Below, one piece after another: positions 36,204-45,723 of a stretch of 64,000 nt of DNA. Made by a program: the position numbers and the translations under genes. Source of the stretch: JAQUPP01 sp041649955 (GTDB taxonomy: Bacteria; Patescibacteriota; Patescibacteriia; UBA2591; JAQUPP01); assembly GCA_041649955.1 (NCBI GenBank), contig JBAZMD010000001.1:62001-126000 (forward strand), in the 5' to 3' direction. How positions within the stretch are numbered: position 1 is the stretch's first letter; each line of letters begins with the position of its first letter. Below the pieces are notes generated by a model that worked only from the letters and a program-made list of their open reading frames with translations, had not been told where the DNA came from and did not search any database.

Positions 36204-36746
36204 CTAATTTTTAAGCGAAAATCTCCATTTTTTGTTTGCCCAATAAGGTCCGGCATAATCAATCCCAACTCTCTTAGTCGCAAAAATGCGGGATTTATTT
36301 ATTTTTTCTCCTCTGTCTTCCAACCAAAATCTTTTGCTTTCAATAACATCTTCGCCGTAAAATGATTTGTCCAATTTTAAATATCTACAAAGTTTTCCCG
36401 GCCCGGAAGTTAAATTTTTTTCTTTAGAAGCTAGAGCGCGAATTAAAACGCATTCCGGCTTGCCTGATTTAGAAGTAGTGATATTCAATTGCCAATACAT
36501 GCCATAAACCAAATAAATATAAATATGCCCGCCCTTGAAATATTCAGCAATATTTCGAGAAGTCATTCGATTGTTATAAGCATGGCAAGCTCTGTCTTTT
36601 GGGCCGACATAAGCTTCTGTTTCAATAATTTTTCCTTCTAATTTTTTATTGCCGATTTTTCTGACAATATATTTCCCCAATAATTCCTTGGCTACTTTTA
36701 AAGTCGGCCGAGTATAAAAATTTCTGGTTAATTTTTTTATTTTCAT
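36204..36746 (-). CDS. 3-methyladenine DNA glycosylase (AAG/MPG family)
   Basis: 180 aa, typical length. Pattern: FYTRPTLKVAKELLGKYIVR, the catalytic-region KIIETEAYVGPKDRACHAYN, MTSRNIAEYF, YGMYWQLNITT, and CVLIRALA. It removes alkylated purines from DNA. The start codon overlaps the outermost bases of the inverted repeat at 36745-36896, leaving only GGTGAGGG as a very close ribosome-binding site. Confidence 0.95.
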   Translation of the reverse strand: MKIKKLTRNFYTRPTLKVAKELLGKYIVRKIGNKKLEGKIIETEAYVGPKDRACHAYNNRMTSRNIAEYFKGGHIYIYLVYGMYWQLNITTSKSGKPECVLIRALASKEKNLTSGPGKLCRYLKLDKSFYGEDVIESKRFWLEDRGEKINKSRIFATKRVGIDYAGPYWANKKWRFSLKN

Positions 36747-36896
36747 CCCTCACCCTTCGACGATAATATTCGCCCTCGTATTTTCCAATTGCCTTTTATA
36801 AAATAAAAATAAATTTTCTTGAATCCAGATTAAACTGAATAAATTAGTAAAGACAGGCTCGTATTTGGAAAATAACATCGTCGAAGGGTGAGGGAT
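36745..36896. repeat. inverted-repeat element IR-b with perfect 20-bp arms
   Basis: 36745-36764 (ATCCCTCACCCTTCGACGAT) and 36877-36896 are exact reverse complements, 112 bp apart. Inside, CTCGTATTT occurs once near each arm in direct orientation. It lies immediately before the glycosylase gene. Confidence 0.9.
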
Positions 36897-36901
36897 AAAC
36901 T

Positions 36902-36936
36902 AAAGCCCTAGCTTTTTAATTAAGCTAGGGCTTTAA
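36902..36936 (-). terminator. terminator of the 2308-aa surface protein gene
   Basis: AAAGCCCTAGCTT/AAGCTAGGGCTTT perfect stem, then TTTAGTTT on the minus strand. Confidence 0.75.
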
Positions 36937-36959
36937 AATTAATATCCTATTCTAACAAT

Positions 36960-39900
36960 TTATTTCGCGGCTAAGAATTTCGGCGTGACTAAATTCTCGG
37001 CAAAATCTGAAATTGTTCCGCCGTCAGAATAAGTTTCAGCCTTAGAAATAGTCATTACCGGCACTTTGCTGTAACCATTGTTGGTTAAAGCTTTGGCGGA
37101 TAATTTATATTTCTTGCCGTTCTGAATCAGATAAATCTGAGAAGTTCCCGTGTATTTAACCAATGTTCCATTAGGATGTTTAGTCGTGGAATCAATCGTA
37201 TCGCCTAAAGGATAATTGAATTTGGATAATAAATCATCAGGCACCCAAGTCACCAATTTCCATTTCGGATCATTGAAAAGTTTCTGATAAATCGCTGAAG
37301 ATTTAACCGGTCTCAATTTGCCGTCAGAAACCATGAATACTGCCGAAGCGCTTAAACCGTGAAGCGATGTAGTCTTGCCTCTGAATAATGAACCGTCGCG
37401 GAATGTCATTGCTACGCCTTCAGAATATTTCGCAAATTCTTCAGAAGTAACCTTCTTGACTGTTGAGAAATTGGATGGATAACCCCAAGAGAGATAAACA
37501 TTAAGATGCGGGAAAACGTGCGCCTTGCCGTCCAAAATCATATAAACCGCGCCTGGTTGAGCAGTACAAGTCGGACAAATAACCAAATCTCTATTTTTGA
37601 GATTATAAGTTATAACTTCTGCTGTTTCTTCTGATTCAGAAATAATTATTGCTGAAATTATTGAAGAGAGATTAAAAGTCTTATCTCTGAAACGGATATA
37701 AACCACTTTTTCTCCCTTACCAACTGGTAGTAACCAAGAACGAGTAGCTTGATACGGTTCCCAATTAATACCGACAAAATCAATCGTATTACTAATCATC
37801 ATTTCCGCGGCATCAGTAGCAGTAATGTTTAAAGTAACATTTCTGGAAGTAGTTTTCGCGGCACCACTATTTATCTTTAAGGATAAATCTTTTGGACCAA
37901 GATTACCTGCATTGCCACCACCTCCTGAACTGCCACTCATTGGGGTCGAATCTCCGCCAGCAGTAACAAACTTTCCTCCGGTAATACCGCCAGGTGTAAA
38001 ATGGTTTGTGGTAACAATTATAACATTATTAGTTGCATCGCGAACCACTGATTTATAATTTTCCCAAGTGTTTGTGGTGTCATCAAAATATTTTGGCGTA
38101 ATATCAGCTTCAGTATATCCATAATCTGTAATTAAATCCGGATCATAAGGGAATGTAATCTTTACGTCATTATCAAATTGAGTGATTTCTTGACCAGTAG
38201 AGTCCTTAGCCGTGAAATCATAGTTAACGCCAAGCGGTTTATCTTTAGCATCCGGTTTCACTGATACCGTAGTTTGATTTTCATCACCAACAGTCGGCGT
38301 AATAGTTACGGTAACTGTGCCACTGCTGGCTAAAGCTCCGGCTGGAATTTCAAGCGTCAGACCATTTGTAAGTTCAATAGTTTTACTGTCTGAAGCGTTG
38401 AAAGTCGTAGTTTTAGCTTCAGGAACGGCAAGACCTGTGGTAACAAGAGTTAAATTCTTAGTTTGAGCGCCTGCTACGGTTATAACTTCAGTCGCAGCGC
38501 TTTCATAAAGGACTCCATCAATTTTGGCCGTGGCCTTAACATACCATGTTTCACCGGACTTAACTTTTAAAGTATAAGTTCCGTCAGAAGCCATTGTACC
38601 GGTTCCCTTATCCTCAGACCAAGCTTGTATCATTGCTTGTTTTCTAACGCTGTCTAAAGTAACCTCACCGGTGATAGTGGCATCTGATAAACTGAATTGA
38701 AGATCCTTACCTGTTACATTGGAATCGCCAACCGTCACACTGAGTAATGGCGGGTTAATCAAATCTCTCGCATCCCAAGGAGGAATACCGGCACCAATTT
38801 TGAAAGTACCACTGGTAACATTTAAAGTATAAGTGCCGTCATTTCCGGTAAAAGTACCAACACCCAAACCGCCCGGACCCTTAAAATCATTTTTGGTCGT
38901 TTCATCACCAAAGTCAGCATAGACCCAAACTCCACTCATACCAACATCATCCGGATCCGTGATTGTACCGCTGATTGTTTTATCAAGTTTTTTAAGTTGG
39001 AAATTACGAGTAGTTGTACTATCGGCAATAACGGTTGATTTTACGTCTTCGGCTACTATTTTGTATTTATCATTATCATCTCCAAAATTCATCATCGGAT
39101 CAATAAAAGCGTCAACGTACCAACTGCCTGCTGAAACTTTTAATGAATATTTATCATTAACACTGCTTGGAGCAAATTCTGTTTGCGACCAGCCGCCATT
39201 TTCTTTATCACCATTGATAAAAGCGCGAACTCCTGTCACAACCGTATCTGTTCCTGCAGTATAAGAACTATCGCTATTAGTATCAAGATAAAATTTACCT
39301 TCAATCGTAGCATTATTCGGTGCCACCACTAAATCAATTTCTTTACATCCGGTTGTTTCGTCAGTACAAGTATCGCTTTCACCAACAGTAACAGTTTTAG
39401 TTACGGTTAAAGTATATTTAGAACCCGGAGGCGTATTTAAACCTAATTCATAACTGCCGAGCGGAACTTTAATTTCAGTATAACCATTAGCTAATCCTCC
39501 GCCGGCAAAACCACCTTTATCCATACCTGCTCCCATTGCTCCGCCGCCACCGCTGCCGCCACCTACAGCTGTTCCACCACTACCTGCATCGCCGCTTCCA
39601 CCTGCCATCATTTTCGGATCACCGAAATCAATAAAATCATTTACTGTCGGATCCGTATCTTTAACCCAAACTCCACCCCAAATATCGGAAACACGATTAC
39701 CGTCAGCATCCACTACATTTACTTTAAGCAGACCATCGGCTACCTTTAATAAAAAGTCATTATTATCAGAAGTTTGATTGGCGGTTATTGTTACTTGTTG
39801 CGGACCACCTTGATAAATATATTGAGTTGACATTGGCATAATCATTACGCCCCAATTTCCTTCACTGACAGTTAAATCAAATCTGCCGGTATTAGAATCT

Positions 39901-42900
39901 GTTTGTGTATTAGCCCAGCCCGGTCCATTCATTTGCCAAGCATTAACCATCACACTGCCAATTGCATTACCGGCCGAATCTGTAACCGTTCCTTTAATAT
40001 GAGCATTCTTTGCTGTTAAAATAAGTGTGCCTGCGTCAGTTGTTTGTTCAGAAATAGCTTTGATTTTAACCGGAGTGGAACCGCCATAACTCTGACCTTG
40101 TTCGCCCCAGTTTGGATTAGCCACCAAATCATAAGTACCAGCTGGAACTTTAAAAGTAAAACGTCCATCAGAATCAGTATTGGCACCATTGCCACCACCC
40201 ATCATACCGCCGCTATTGGCCATTACCCAAGAATTGGCAATTGCCGTAGCACCGGTTGGATCTTTAACTAAACCTGTAATAATAGCATTGGCCACTTGAA
40301 CTTCAAAATCCAAACCAGCATCAAGTATAGTAGCGCCTCCCGGACAATTTCCCACTGTACCGCGGCATTCCGTGCTGCCATCTTCGGTAAAAGTAGTTCT
40401 CTTTGGAGATTCATTATAAACCCAATCAGGTTGACCCATGCTCCAATCAGGATTTACACTTAACCACCAGCCGCCGCCGGCAAGTTTTAAAGTATATTCA
40501 CCACTTGAATTTGTTAATGTTTCAAAATGTCCACCTCCCATATCGCGATTAGCTTGAACGCGGGCATTAGCGACTAATGCACCGCTGCCCTTTTTAGTCA
40601 CTGTACCGGTTAAAGTTTTTGTTGGGACAGTTAAGGTAATTAAATTATTTGCCTGAGCCACATTGGCCACTTTAACTGTGCCTACGTCATCAGCAACATC
40701 AACGGTTAATCCGCTTGGTTGAATCCAAGCTTTTTCACCGCCCCAAGGCAAATTGATTTCCATGGATAATCCGGTGGCATTGGTTAAACCGCCGATTCGG
40801 AAATAACCTTGATCATCAGTTGAAGCACCACCCTGATTTTGCCACATTTGATCATGAATCATAATCCAAGACCATTGGACAGGTTGATCATCCGCAGTTC
40901 CGGCAACTTCATCCGCACCCGGATTCATTACTCTTCCGGTAACTTGCGGCGTACCAAGTATGAGTTTACCGCCGGTTCCATAAGTCACACCTAAATCTAA
41001 ATTAGAAGTTCCGGCAGCTACGGCAGAGGAAATTGTAATATTAGAATATTTTTTTGTTGAATAATTACGATAAACAGCTTGTTCTTCAGGCGTCCCCCAA
41101 CGTGGAGCTTCAATTTCTAAAGCATAAGTTCCTGCTGTCACACCACCAAAAGAGAATTGACCGTTCTGATTAGTGTTTGTGCCATACCAACCACCCGTAG
41201 TACCGCCTTGCATTGGTCCTTCAATATGGAAATTAATCCAAGCATTAGCCACAGTTGTAGTAGTATTTGGAATAACAACCGTACCGCTAATATTCGGAGT
41301 GCTTAAAATTATATTTTTGGTTCTGCTTGATTGAGAACTGGTAACTGTAACATTCTGAACAAGTTTTCTCCCGCAAGTAATATTTCCGCAACCATTCCAA
41401 GGATTTGCTTCCACTTCATAAGTACCAATAGTCACACCGCCAATGGCATAATTTCCATTAGCATCTGTTTGTGACCATTGAGAACCGGACATTGAACCTT
41501 GTGATCGCATATTAATACCAACATTAGTTGCACCGATATCAGGATAACCCACCGGATCATCGCATTCAGCTTGAGTCACAGTTGAATTGTCGTCATGTTT
41601 CGGTTTGCAAACACGACCGGTTAAACCATTAACTGTCGGGTCGCTTAACAAAACAAGTAAACTATTATTAGCAATTGTCAAAGCAGTACCCGGATCTGAT
41701 ACCTCGGTAATAGTAGTTCCGGCAACACTTACTACCATGCCTTGCGGCGCAGCATAAAGACTGCCGTATTGAGTATTGACATTAAAATTCCAGCTGCCCG
41801 TAGGAACATTTAAACTAAATGTTCCATCACTTTGAGCACTGGCGCCATAACAACTACCGGCTGATTGATAAGGACAAAAATCAATCCAAATTCCGCTTTG
41901 TCCGGTTGTACCGGTTGGATCTTTAACTACACCAGTAACATTGGGTGCTGATAAAGTAAATGCGTCATCATCAACGCTATCAAGAGTGTCAGCTTGATCT
42001 TTTAAATCATTAGAAGTAGTTGAAGTAATGGAAACTGAAAAATTACCGCTGGCACAAGCACTGCCGCTCGCCGGTTGAATTCGAAGATTATAAGTACCAA
42101 GTGCCACGCCACCAAGAGAAAAATTACCACTATCATCAGTATTTACACCATACCAAGAACCATCTTTATCCATATTTATCCAAGCGACGGTTGTTACACC
42201 ACCGCATTTTACTTTTCCAAAAACATTTGGCAAAGCAAAAGTTTTATTTCCCAAATCAGTAATTTGTCCATCCGTAACATCAATGGCAAATTCAGCAGTT
42301 CTTGTTCTTGGATAACTTCTAAAGTCGCCGCTGTATGGCGGCTCAATTTCTAAAATATAATGAGTACTGTCTGTCACTCCGCCAAAATAAACTATGCCAT
42401 CAGCATCGGTCTGTGCCCATTGATTGTAAGACCAATCCATAGTATGAAGACCAATATTGGCATAAGGCACTGGCAAACCAGGCTGAGGATTACTTGCCGT
42501 AGCAGTATCACCTAAAGTACCAGGAGCCTTAATCGTTACTTTAACATTTTGAGCGGATAAATTGATATTAATGCCGGTTGCAGTTTGACCTGAAGTTAAA
42601 CATTGAGAAGTTCTAACGCTTTTATATTGTAAAACTCTGTCTTGATAATCTTTGGGTCTGGCTTCAATTTCATAACATTGGCTGCTGGTATCATTTGGAA
42701 CATAAAGTTTCCATGTTCCGTTTGGACCGGTTGTTGTTCTTTGCTCATAGTCCCAAGTATAAGGACGAGCAACCACTTCTACGCCTTCCAATAATGTTGC
42801 GCCACTGGGAGATTTAACCGTACCGGAAAGAGTGGCTGTTCTAAAAGCTTGGGTGGCTAGTGTTGCCACTGAACCCACCGTAGCTGTTTGACTGCTTAAC

Positions 42901-43886
42901 TTGGAGGGCGCCACATAAGTCGCGCCGGCCGGGGTGCTGAATTGTATATTATAACTTCCGGTCGCACTTAATAATAAAGCATATTTGCCATTGGAATGAG
43001 TTTCCCCAAGCACGACATTTCCCATTTGTCCGGGCGTAAAAGATTCAACCTGGACTCTATCTATGTCACCGGCCGTATCTGAGGTAAGACTACCTATAAA
43101 TATGCCTTGCGTGCTATTCCAAATTATAAATGGTCGTGAATCTGAAACACGACGCGTATTCAAATCACTAATTATTATATCTACGCGGCCGTTTAATCCG
43201 GTTGGAATTGTAGCCGTAAGTTCAGTAGCTCCGGCAGTTGCAGGCGTGGATGTTACACTTCCTCCGTTAAAATTCCAATATATTTCTGTTGCGTCAGTTG
43301 AGGTGGAATAATTAGAACCGGTAATCGTTACTGTATCGCCGACATTGCCGCACGGATAACCATTGCAAAGATCAGACTCAGTAGTATTGGTTATATAATT
43401 GATAATCGGATCAATAGAAGCGCTAACAGTATTGTTGGCAGTAAAATCTTCTATAGTTTGAGTTCCTGCTAAATTTTTAATATCTCCGGCTGTCATCTGC
43501 CAAGTTTGTCCTTCGCTTAATTTTAAATTTTTTAAACCGTAAATTCTTAAACGATAATCATTCTCGCCCGCCTGAATACTTTGAGTTGACATATCATAAG
43601 GACTGAATCGACTTAATGTTCTGTCTGTTAATCCCGCTCCTGTTTCAAAAATAAAATTACGCAAATCTGTCGCGTAATTGGTTGCACTTCCTGCTTCGGT
43701 TGTTGAAGATGGGGTTGTTTCTGCGGAAAATTGTCCGTTGAATGTAATTTCCGCTGAAGTTGTCGAGACCGTAATATCGGTCACGGCTATTGGTGCTAAT
43801 GCACTCACTGATGTGGACAGCCCCATTGACCACAACATGGTCGTGGCTGTCACAAAAATTGAAAAAAACTTTTTTGTGTTGTTCAT
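36960..43886 (-). CDS. giant surface protein: TIG domain, about 14 carboxypeptidase-regulatory-like repeats, triple C-terminal repeat
   Basis: 2308 aa with a Sec signal peptide (residues 1-30, ending SVSALA). A TIG/IPT domain (about 160-250: DTVTITGSNY) precedes a long run (about 335-1795) of roughly 14 beta-sandwich repeats of the CarboxypepD_reg type, each G-x-V-x-(D)P-x-G...W...D-x-G-x-F-x-x-x-V-x-x-G-x-Y. A Gly-rich linker (about 1428-1465) sits inside the run. A ZU5-like domain (about 1818-1975, LTLEIPAGALASSGTVTV) and three units (about 2098-2298) of a xVYLIxDGK...GTLVK motif complete it. No sortase or autotransporter signal is visible. It is probably an adhesive or structural cell-surface fibre. 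Confidence 0.85.
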   Translation of the reverse strand: MNNTKKFFSIFVTATTMLWSMGLSTSVSALAPIAVTDITVSTTSAEITFNGQFSAETTPSSTTEAGSATNYATDLRNFIFETGAGLTDRTLSRFSPYDMSTQSIQAGENDYRLRIYGLKNLKLSEGQTWQMTAGDIKNLAGTQTIEDFTANNTVSASIDPIINYITNTTESDLCNGYPCGNVGDTVTITGSNYSTSTDATEIYWNFNGGSVTSTPATAGATELTATIPTGLNGRVDIIISDLNTRRVSDSRPFIIWNSTQGIFIGSLTSDTAGDIDRVQVESFTPGQMGNVVLGETHSNGKYALLLSATGSYNIQFSTPAGATYVAPSKLSSQTATVGSVATLATQAFRTATLSGTVKSPSGATLLEGVEVVARPYTWDYEQRTTTGPNGTWKLYVPNDTSSQCYEIEARPKDYQDRVLQYKSVRTSQCLTSGQTATGININLSAQNVKVTIKAPGTLGDTATASNPQPGLPVPYANIGLHTMDWSYNQWAQTDADGIVYFGGVTDSTHYILEIEPPYSGDFRSYPRTRTAEFAIDVTDGQITDLGNKTFALPNVFGKVKCGGVTTVAWINMDKDGSWYGVNTDDSGNFSLGGVALGTYNLRIQPASGSACASGNFSVSITSTTSNDLKDQADTLDSVDDDAFTLSAPNVTGVVKDPTGTTGQSGIWIDFCPYQSAGSCYGASAQSDGTFSLNVPTGSWNFNVNTQYGSLYAAPQGMVVSVAGTTITEVSDPGTALTIANNSLLVLLSDPTVNGLTGRVCKPKHDDNSTVTQAECDDPVGYPDIGATNVGINMRSQGSMSGSQWSQTDANGNYAIGGVTIGTYEVEANPWNGCGNITCGRKLVQNVTVTSSQSSRTKNIILSTPNISGTVVIPNTTTTVANAWINFHIEGPMQGGTTGGWYGTNTNQNGQFSFGGVTAGTYALEIEAPRWGTPEEQAVYRNYSTKKYSNITISSAVAAGTSNLDLGVTYGTGGKLILGTPQVTGRVMNPGADEVAGTADDQPVQWSWIMIHDQMWQNQGGASTDDQGYFRIGGLTNATGLSMEINLPWGGEKAWIQPSGLTVDVADDVGTVKVANVAQANNLITLTVPTKTLTGTVTKKGSGALVANARVQANRDMGGGHFETLTNSSGEYTLKLAGGGWWLSVNPDWSMGQPDWVYNESPKRTTFTEDGSTECRGTVGNCPGGATILDAGLDFEVQVANAIITGLVKDPTGATAIANSWVMANSGGMMGGGNGANTDSDGRFTFKVPAGTYDLVANPNWGEQGQSYGGSTPVKIKAISEQTTDAGTLILTAKNAHIKGTVTDSAGNAIGSVMVNAWQMNGPGWANTQTDSNTGRFDLTVSEGNWGVMIMPMSTQYIYQGGPQQVTITANQTSDNNDFLLKVADGLLKVNVVDADGNRVSDIWGGVWVKDTDPTVNDFIDFGDPKMMAGGSGDAGSGGTAVGGGSGGGGAMGAGMDKGGFAGGGLANGYTEIKVPLGSYELGLNTPPGSKYTLTVTKTVTVGESDTCTDETTGCKEIDLVVAPNNATIEGKFYLDTNSDSSYTAGTDTVVTGVRAFINGDKENGGWSQTEFAPSSVNDKYSLKVSAGSWYVDAFIDPMMNFGDDNDKYKIVAEDVKSTVIADSTTTRNFQLKKLDKTISGTITDPDDVGMSGVWVYADFGDETTKNDFKGPGGLGVGTFTGNDGTYTLNVTSGTFKIGAGIPPWDARDLINPPLLSVTVGDSNVTGKDLQFSLSDATITGEVTLDSVRKQAMIQAWSEDKGTGTMASDGTYTLKVKSGETWYVKATAKIDGVLYESAATEVITVAGAQTKNLTLVTTGLAVPEAKTTTFNASDSKTIELTNGLTLEIPAGALASSGTVTVTITPTVGDENQTTVSVKPDAKDKPLGVNYDFTAKDSTGQEITQFDNDVKITFPYDPDLITDYGYTEADITPKYFDDTTNTWENYKSVVRDATNNVIIVTTNHFTPGGITGGKFVTAGGDSTPMSGSSGGGGNAGNLGPKDLSLKINSGAAKTTSRNVTLNITATDAAEMMISNTIDFVGINWEPYQATRSWLLPVGKGEKVVYIRFRDKTFNLSSIISAIIISESEETAEVITYNLKNRDLVICPTCTAQPGAVYMILDGKAHVFPHLNVYLSWGYPSNFSTVKKVTSEEFAKYSEGVAMTFRDGSLFRGKTTSLHGLSASAVFMVSDGKLRPVKSSAIYQKLFNDPKWKLVTWVPDDLLSKFNYPLGDTIDSTTKHPNGTLVKYTGTSQIYLIQNGKKYKLSAKALTNNGYSKVPVMTISKAETYSDGGTISDFAENLVTPKFLAAK

Positions 43887-44049
43887 AGTTTTTCTAAAAA
43901 ATAAATTTAATAAAAATATATTTAAAATTTCTAATTAGTAAAAACTCCCCCTATCTAAATAATCTTATTTTAATTTACGAGTGAGTGAAAGAAAAGCAAA
44001 ATTAATTTACTTTTTCAAATGAAGAAAATATAAAATTTAATGTCTTTTT

Positions 44050-44055
44050 ATTATA
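44050..44055 (-). promoter_or_regulatory. extended -10 of the 2308-aa gene
   Basis: TGT-TATAAT on the minus strand, no good -35. The leader would be about 155 nt and AT-rich. Confidence 0.45.
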
Positions 44056-44158
44056 ACACTTTAAAAAATGAAAGGGTGGGGATGGTTGTGGATAACTTCC
44101 AAGGTTATCAAAAATTGCGAGTTTAAAAAACAAAGCAATTTTTGCTATAACCTTGAGA

Positions 44159-44274
44159 ATCCCGCTTCAAATCTCTGAATAAAATTGGTTTAAAAACCAA
44201 AGTAAGCCGAAGGCGTTTCCGCGGGATAAATTAAATTATTTTTAAAAAACTTTTTTTGGATTTGAGGCGTGGGT
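44159..44274. repeat. dispersed repeat family R1, copy 2
   Basis: 116 bp; left arm ATCCCGCTTCAAATC, right arm GATTTGAGGCGTGGGT, centre GTAAGCCGAAGGCGTTTCC. It ends 29 bp upstream of the -35 of the Lrp-like gene, the same geometry as copy 1. Confidence 0.85.
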
Positions 44275-44303
44275 TACCGTAAATTTTAGTCCCCTTTTAT
44301 TAG

Positions 44304-44331
44304 TTGACACATTTTTTAAATATGCTATTAT
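44304..44331 (+). promoter_or_regulatory. promoter of the Lrp-like gene
   Basis: TTGACA, 16 bp ending ATATGC, TATTAT. Confidence 0.88.
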
Positions 44332-44377
44332 ATATAAATAATTATTTTAAAAATCAAAATAATTAAAAGGAGGAGAA

Positions 44378-44620
44378 ATGGAAAAAGTAGAGGCTCATGT
44401 CTTTTTAAAAGTAAAAACTTCGGAAGAGGCAGCGGAAAAAATATTGAAAACATTACGCTCTATTGAAGGAGTGGTTAGGGCGAATATGGTAACGGGGATT
44501 TACGATATGATTGTCAATGTTAAGAGTGAAAATCTCAAAACGCTGGGAGAACTTATTGCATGTAAAATCAGTAATATAGAAAATGTAATATCCAGTATTA
44601 CCTGTATTGTTGTAAAATAG
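44378..44620 (+). CDS. stand-alone Lrp/AsnC effector (RAM) domain
   Basis: 80 aa. The whole protein is one alpha-beta RAM fold: AHVFLKVKTSEEAAEKILKT, the GVVRANMVTGIYDMIVNV core with the conserved G-x-YD, and a final beta strand (SSITCIVVK). It lacks the helix-turn-helix of full Lrp regulators, so it would sense a small ligand or modulate a partner by oligomerisation. AAAAGGAGGAG precedes the ATG. Monocistronic with terminator. Confidence 0.9.
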   Translation: MEKVEAHVFLKVKTSEEAAEKILKTLRSIEGVVRANMVTGIYDMIVNVKSENLKTLGELIACKISNIENVISSITCIVVK

Positions 44621-44633
44621 CCCAGACAAAAAA

Positions 44634-44667
44634 GGTCCTGCAAGAAATTGCAGGCCTTTGATTTTTA
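44634..44667 (+). terminator. terminator of the Lrp-like gene
   Basis: GGTCCTGCAA-GAAA-TTGCAGGCC then TTTGATTTTT. Confidence 0.85.
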
Positions 44668-44688
44668 ATCCTTCATCCCTCCACGCTT

Positions 44689-44860
44689 GTGGCGAAATTC
44701 GCCTGAACGATGTCGCGGAAAAACCTTAGAAAATTAAGGAGTTTTATTGAAAAACTCATCTGTTTGACGACCTATTTGGGAGGAGTTATGAATTTTTCAG
44801 AATAAAACGAATATAATTTTCAAGGATTTAGAGCGTTGAGTGAAGGTGAATTTTGCAACA
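44689..44860. repeat. dispersed palindromic repeat family R2, copy 2
   Basis: Near-identical to 9178-9350, including the GAAAAACTCAT...ATGAATTTTTC stem and the TTTGACGACC...GGGAGGAGTTATG loop. It lies between the convergent Lrp-like and methyltransferase genes, so promoter activity is not its shared function. Confidence 0.88.
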
Positions 44861-44863
44861 CTT

Positions 44864-45718
44864 TTATTTTTTTCTTAATTGATAAATGGTGTAGAATTTG
44901 GAAAAAGCGGGATGTTTAACCGGCTCTTTTATTTTTTTAACAATCGTAAAATATTTTTTAACCAGCCGGTCAAACATTTTTTCCGGCAGCATAGTAACGC
45001 GATGCGGCTGATTGTAAAAATCAAAAGTCATTAAATCATATTCTTTTTGAGTGATTTCTTTGTTTTTTAATTTCTCGCCTAAAAACAGATTAAATTTGTT
45101 CATCTCGGTAGTGTATTCTTTCTTGTTGTAAAATCGCGGATCTGAATAAGCGCAGCTTTCCCAAATATAAATTTTATTATTCAATGATTTGAAATAATTC
45201 GGCTGGCGCTTGCATTTTTCAATCACGCTTTCCGCGGTCTGCAATATCGGACTCGCGTTGGTAACGGTAATAATCAATTCTCCTCCCGGTTTCAGAATAG
45301 TTTTCATTGCCTTAAAAAATTGTTCGTACAACTCAAGATTGACCAAATTATTGGTTACGGCATGGCCGATAATGCAATCAAATGTTTTGGGAAGAAAATA
45401 TTTTGTCGCTTCTGTCCAAAGACCGTTGGTTATTTTTTCTTTGCTTTCTATTTTTTTTAAACCGTTCATTGTTTCAACCATATTTTGGCTGAATTCCAAA
45501 AGCGTGACCTTAAATTTCATTTTTGCCAGACAATCCCGAATGGCCGGCGTACAGCCTAAAACCAAGGCCTTATTGCCTGATTTCTTTTTAATGATTTTTA
45601 AAATTTTAGCGCAAGCGGCAATATGCTTTTTTGAAGGCACAAAAGGCGGCGGAATTTTGGCATAGGTTTGAGTATACCCTTCTTGCCACACTTTTTTATT
45701 TATTGCTTCTTTTTCCAT
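44864..45718 (-). CDS. methyltransferase with LGxTPxxRD motif (paralogue 2)
   Basis: 284 aa from the ATG at 45718. The open frame extends 11 codons upstream into the previous gene, but this Met fits a tight 5-bp junction. Motif region KALVLGCTPAIRDCLAKMKF, then VTLLEFSQNMVETM, FDCIIGHAVTNNL and ILKPGGELIITVTN. It is a Rossmann methyltransferase by pattern, with Cys-Thr-Pro in place of the usual Gly-x-Gly. Last gene of the phosphohistidine-domain operon. Confidence 0.75.
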   Translation of the reverse strand: MEKEAINKKVWQEGYTQTYAKIPPPFVPSKKHIAACAKILKIIKKKSGNKALVLGCTPAIRDCLAKMKFKVTLLEFSQNMVETMNGLKKIESKEKITNGLWTEATKYFLPKTFDCIIGHAVTNNLVNLELYEQFFKAMKTILKPGGELIITVTNASPILQTAESVIEKCKRQPNYFKSLNNKIYIWESCAYSDPRFYNKKEYTTEMNKFNLFLGEKLKNKEITQKEYDLMTFDFYNQPHRVTMLPEKMFDRLVKKYFTIVKKIKEPVKHPAFSKFYTIYQLRKK

Positions 45719-45723
45719 GTTAG

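Larger units (their letters stand above)
43887..44377. other. 490-bp intergenic region between divergent genes
   Basis: It holds, from left to right, the long AT-rich leader and extended -10 (TGTTATAAT, 44050-44055 minus) of the giant gene, a perfect but solitary DnaA-box-like 9-mer TGTGGATAA (44087-44095), a small GATAAC/GTTATC dyad, repeat R1 copy 2 (44159-44274) and the promoter of the Lrp-like gene. No coding region is supported. Confidence 0.7.

Noticed and set aside
34718..36283. Longer start (521 codons) for the Q/N/P-rich protein
   Set aside because: The first 56 codons overlap the glycosylase gene and the residues are unlike a signal peptide; the Met at 36115 starts a clear one.
38500..42880. 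Repeated coding segments as a CRISPR or tandem DNA array
   Set aside because: The periodicity is of protein domains of varying length and divergent DNA sequence within one open frame; no identical short repeats with unique spacers occur anywhere in the window.
44087..44095. Perfect DnaA-box match TGTGGATAA as a sign of oriC
   Set aside because: It is solitary here (another match at 59822-59830 is inside a gene), and there is no box cluster, dnaA or dnaN.
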